From positions 204,501 through 268,500 of the forward strand of contig JAYKKM010000175.1 in assembly GCA_035772405.1 (NCBI GenBank): a stretch of DNA of 64,000 nt. The letters run 5' to 3'. The notes below the pieces were generated by a model that made no database searches, had not been told where the DNA came from, and was given only the letters and a program-made list of their open reading frames with translations. This document shows positions 61,706 to 64,000 of the stretch, piece after piece. The stretch is from Chrysogorgia sp. JL179-B06 (Eukaryota > Cnidaria > Anthozoa > Scleralcyonacea > Chrysogorgiidae). The stretch's first letter is position 1. Every line of letters begins with the position of its first letter. Both the position numbers and the translations under genes were made by a program.

Positions 61706-62642
61706 TTCAATATCAAGAGGACTTCAAAAGAATTTGATTAATGATTTTGAAATGAAAATTGCACAGCCTATTGATGCTTTGAACAATGAATGTTTTTTAG
61801 AAGTTTTACAAGTTTGTTATCCACAAACAACTAAAAATATTGTGGGTGATGAATGTTTTTTTTCATTTATCATAACCTATAAGGATTTTATACCTGAAGA
61901 AATTAATAATACGGTATACGCAAACAGCGAGTTCGTTTTTACATCGGAAAAATTTATTATACCCGACGGAATTTATGATTTATCTTCATTAATTATATTT
62001 TTAAATAATATCTTAGAAGGATTTGAAATTTTTTTTACAATCGGATCAAATGGGAAAGTAATTATTAATGTTAATGTTGAGATTGAGTATTGGGTATATG
62101 CAAATGCGAGTAAAGCAGCTGATGGGTTGCAAGTAAATGAATTTCGATTATATAACAAGATTACGTTAGAAAAAAAGGGTATTCAATATCCTTCTTTTAA
62201 TCAAAAGATTAATATATTATTTTCAAAAAAATTAGCTTTTATGCTAGGTTTAAAAAATGAAAAAGATCTTGAAATCGTAACCCTCTTGTTTGAAATAAAA
62301 AAAGATAACCCTACACCTCAAACCCTTTTTTCTAAACATTTTGATTACTTACCCAATGTATCCGACGGATTAAATAAAATGTTTATATATTGTGATGAAA
62401 TAGAACTGGGGTTAGTTGGTGATAGTTGTGCTGAATTTTTAACAACAGTACCCATTCAATGTAATCAACAAGGTGGTGGGGGAAATAGACAATTAGTTTG
62501 TTATAGTCCACCAAAATCATTGAGAAAATTAAAAAAAAAAATTATAAGAGAAATTCATATCAAAGTTAAAGATACTACAGGAAAATTAGTTTATTTTGAT
62601 TCAGGAACGCTTAGTATTGATTGTTTAATACATTCAACATAA
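61683..62642 (+). CDS. Minor capsid (penton-like) protein of Polinton/adintovirus type
   Basis: 319 residues from the ATG at 61,683, overlapping the integrase end by 23 nt. It follows the layout of Polinton minor capsid proteins: an N-terminal NLINDFEMKIAQPIDAL and a CYPQTTKNI block, the strand-turn FIIPDGIYDLSSLIIFLNNI, an INILFSKKLAFMLGL segment, then KMFIYCDEIELGLVGDSC with the typical VGD, a TTVPIQ stretch, and a C-terminal IREIHIKVKDTTGKLVYFDS block. In the family this protein forms the capsid vertex with a jelly-roll fold. The frame is intact, unlike the integrase, so it was kept longer or lost nothing by chance. Assignment rests on motif order, since identity to the family seems low. 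Confidence 0.75.
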   Translation: MNLHIAINSISRGLQKNLINDFEMKIAQPIDALNNECFLEVLQVCYPQTTKNIVGDECFFSFIITYKDFIPEEINNTVYANSEFVFTSEKFIIPDGIYDLSSLIIFLNNILEGFEIFFTIGSNGKVIINVNVEIEYWVYANASKAADGLQVNEFRLYNKITLEKKGIQYPSFNQKINILFSKKLAFMLGLKNEKDLEIVTLLFEIKKDNPTPQTLFSKHFDYLPNVSDGLNKMFIYCDEIELGLVGDSCAEFLTTVPIQCNQQGGGGNRQLVCYSPPKSLRKLKKKIIREIHIKVKDTTGKLVYFDSGTLSIDCLIHST

Positions 62643-62941
62643 TGCAACACAATCAAAAGATTGTTCTTGAAGAAAAAAATGGGGAAATGATAATTAAAAA
62701 ATATAAATTATTTTATCCTTTTTCTCTTTACATTTTAGTAAATAGTGGGAAAAATTTTTTATGGAATTTAAATTCGATTGAATATAAAAATATAAAAAAT
62801 TCATTTCGAATTACGTGTGCAAAAAAAATGGATTTCAGTTCTATAAAAAAACCAAAAAAAATAAATAATGGAACGATTTCAGTTTCGTCATCTACTATTA
62901 TTCCTAATGCAACACAACGTTTTATATATACTATAAAATAA
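62642..62941 (+). CDS. Unknown 99-residue protein after the minor capsid gene
   Basis: The ATG at 62,642 overlaps the stop of the minor capsid gene by one base (TAATG), which suggests the two belong to one compact unit. The protein has a central hydrophobic/aromatic part (YKLFYPFSLYILVNSGKNF) and a Lys/Ser/Thr-rich C-terminus (VSSSTIIPNATQRFIYTIK). The beta-rich look would fit a small capsid-associated protein, but there is no recognisable motif. Confidence 0.6.
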   Translation: MQHNQKIVLEEKNGEMIIKKYKLFYPFSLYILVNSGKNFLWNLNSIEYKNIKNSFRITCAKKMDFSSIKKPKKINNGTISVSSSTIIPNATQRFIYTIK

Positions 62942-63014
62942 TTATTTTATATTGACGAAAAAATCCTTATACGTCATTAAATGATGAAAAAAAAAATTCT
63001 CCTATTTTTTATTT

Positions 63015-63134
63015 ATGAGTGATCAAGAGGCTAAACAATCACTACAGTTCTTTATTAACTATGAGAATAACGTACCGTTAAAAGGTGAAGAAATTAAGAT
63101 ATATATAAATTTATTTGAAGAAAAAAATGACTGA
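63015..63134 (+). CDS. Tiny ORF, 39 residues
   Basis: ATG at 63,015 to TGA at 63,132-63,134 (SDQEAKQSLQFFINYENN, ending FEEKND). It overlaps the next ORF by 8 nt (ATGACTGA). It fits the tight packing of the block but is short enough to be chance. Confidence 0.35.
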   Translation: MSDQEAKQSLQFFINYENNVPLKGEEIKIYINLFEEKND

Positions 63135-63397
63135 AAAAAAAAATGAACTATCCGTAGAAGATTATACTGAATTGTTAAATGGTAGAAATCGTGGAAAAAA
63201 TTATTCATCATCGATCATATTTTGTTGTGAAAAGAAAAAATAAAGAAAATCCAACTAAGAAAGAAATTTTATTAAATGAGGATGTGGGATTACCCTCAAA
63301 TTTAAATTTAGATACTTATTATACAAGCGATAATAAAAAAAAGAGAAAAAAAATAGATCCAAATTTAATACGTTTTTTCCAAACAGATAAACTGTAA
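63127..63397 (+). pseudogene. Small basic ORF with a frameshift
   Basis: From the ATG at 63,127 the frame reads TEKKNELSVEDYTELLNG and soon ends at TAA 63,241. A second frame open from 63,179 (EIVEKIIHHRSYFVVKRKNK, later GLPSNLNLDTYYTSDNKK, ending NLIRFFQTDKL) continues the same style to 63,397. One base change near 63,175-63,185 would explain both, giving a Lys-rich protein of about 90 residues. Possible DNA-binding virion protein; no motif proves it. Confidence 0.45.
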
Positions 63398-63401
63398 AAA
63401 A

Positions 63402-63411
63402 AAGTATAAAT
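63402..63411 (+). promoter_or_regulatory. TATA box near 63,403
   Basis: GTATAAATAAA, 35-43 nt before the ATG at 63,445; same core as the boxes at 56,707 and 59,908. Confidence 0.45.
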
Positions 63412-63444
63412 AAAAAAAATGTTATATAATAAAATCATTTTTTA

Positions 63445-63519
63445 ATGTTGTGGATATTATTATTATTTTTATTGTTGTGGATATTGTTGTTTTTTAAAAA
63501 AAAAATAAATGACGCGTAA
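63445..63519 (+). CDS. Candidate 24-residue membrane microprotein
   Basis: ATG at 63,445 to TAA at 63,517. Hydrophobic core of 16 residues rich in Leu, Ile, Trp and Phe (LWILLLFLLLWILLFF) followed by KKK, the pattern of a single membrane helix with a cytosolic basic anchor. The DNA is low-complexity (TTA/TTG/ATT triplets), so a chance origin is quite possible. A TATA box lies just upstream, and its end overlaps the next ORF start. Confidence 0.3.
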   Translation: MLWILLLFLLLWILLFFKKKINDA

Positions 63520-63668
63520 AAAATATATAAAAAAAAGAAAAAACAAAAGAGGAATAAGAACGTAGAAACAAAATACAAAAAGGAGGTTTTGGAGGAGCGT
63601 TGGCACTGGGTATGTTTCTTCCTCAAGTGTTGGGAACACTTTCAAATATTCTTCAAATTAACGTTTAA
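63509..63668 (+). pseudogene. Candidate pX-like core peptide, frameshifted
   Basis: From the ATG at 63,509: a very basic start TRKKYIKKRKNKRGIRT that ends at TAG, then in another frame a Gly-rich hydrophobic part (GGFGGALALGMFLPQVLGTL) to TAA 63,666-63,668. A basic arm followed by a GGF-type amphipathic or hydrophobic tail is the layout of the adenovirus core peptide pX and of similar small proteins reported in adintoviruses, which help condense DNA. The shift lies near 63,560-63,580. Its position just before a probable capsid gene agrees. It is too short for certainty. Confidence 0.45.
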
Positions 63669-63678
63669 AAAAAAACAA

Positions 63679-64000
63679 ATGAGTAAAAAAATTGAAGATG
63701 TTGAAAAAAATGACATATTATTTAGTGAACCTTTACAATTTTTTACTTCATCACCCTATAATGATACGTTTACTGAATGTCGTGAAACGGAAATTATCGC
63801 AACGCCTGTAGATAATCAATCGTCAGTATACACGCTTACAAGGCATGGGAATGCCGTTGGATTAATGAAAACAAGTGATGCTAAAATAATGGCTACATTA
63901 TCAATTAGAAATGCTGCTGGAGTTATAGCACCTGCAGCATCAGGGTTTGCGATGATTACATTACCCCTTCGTACAATGTGGAAAACAAAAGAATCAAAAA
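63679..64000 (+). CDS. N-terminus of a possible major capsid protein (runs off the window)
   Basis: 107 codons are open from the ATG at 63,679 to the window end, with no stop. It begins SKKIEDVEKNDILFSEPLQF, followed by FTECRETEIIATPVDN and an Ala/Thr-rich segment (AAGVIAPAASGFAMITLPL). The start near a pX-like gene, the ILFSEPLQFF...TECRE... pattern (capsid proteins of this group often start with a DLFS-P-like phrase followed by a short Glu/Tyr strand), and the distance after the minor capsid gene suggest the double jelly-roll major capsid protein. This is inference from position and style; another structural protein is possible. Confidence 0.4.
   Translation, partial: MSKKIEDVEKNDILFSEPLQFFTSSPYNDTFTECRETEIIATPVDNQSSVYTLTRHGNAVGLMKTSDAKIMATLSIRNAAGVIAPAASGFAMITLPLRTMWKTKESK

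Overview
The window looks like a metazoan nuclear contig. A cnidarian or other aquatic invertebrate is my guess, from the style of the non-LTR retroelements and the presence of a Polinton/Maverick (adintovirus-like) element; no host gene settles it. It has two very different halves.

Left, 1-42,680: about 40 kb of simple-sequence satellite built on the 10-bp unit GAGAGACACA (with 8-bp GAGACACA and CATAGAGACACA variants), nearly free of T on the + strand. Its very long open frames are an arithmetic effect: a stop-free 10-bp unit gives the same ten-residue peptide cycle in all three frames of a strand. The array has higher-order structure (a 1,806-bp tandem duplication, a block repeated 5.67 kb away, ~300-bp units) and two indel-rich stretches that may be poorly polished. 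Two 5'-truncated non-LTR retroelements lie in it on the minus strand (6,381-8,690 and 25,141-25,757). Both end at their 3' side with AATAAA followed directly by the (TC)n/TCTCTGTGTC array, which suggests a link between the elements' 3' tails and the satellite. At 41.1-42.75 kb the array folds back: a 72-bp piece occurs in both orientations, next to a third, different retroelement (42,759-44,455) that is truncated at both ends.

Middle, 44,456-53,450: the third retroelement abuts a dead protein-primed family-B DNA polymerase gene of Polinton/adintovirus type (44,456-45,984), with a convergent acidic ORF remnant. Then comes AT-rich non-coding DNA with a probable 2.6-kb non-autonomous DNA transposon (46,934-49,533, 25-bp terminal inverted repeats), small duplications and TA microsatellites.

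Right, 53,450-64,000: a compact, AT-rich, virus-like gene block with TATA boxes 30-65 nt before many ATGs. Its left part holds orphan paralogous families (a four-member minus-strand family, a Cys/His-rich pair, a small Cys-rich pair). Next come a Fic-domain protein, an unknown 150-aa protein, a broken DDE integrase of Polinton type, a minor-capsid (penton-like) protein, several tiny proteins including a candidate adenovirus pX-like basic peptide, and the start of a possible major capsid protein that runs off the window. Many genes carry nonsense codons or frameshifts, so this is most likely an endogenised, decaying Polinton/adintovirus relative. The polymerase remnant 7.5 kb to the left may be part of the same insertion, split by later DNA.
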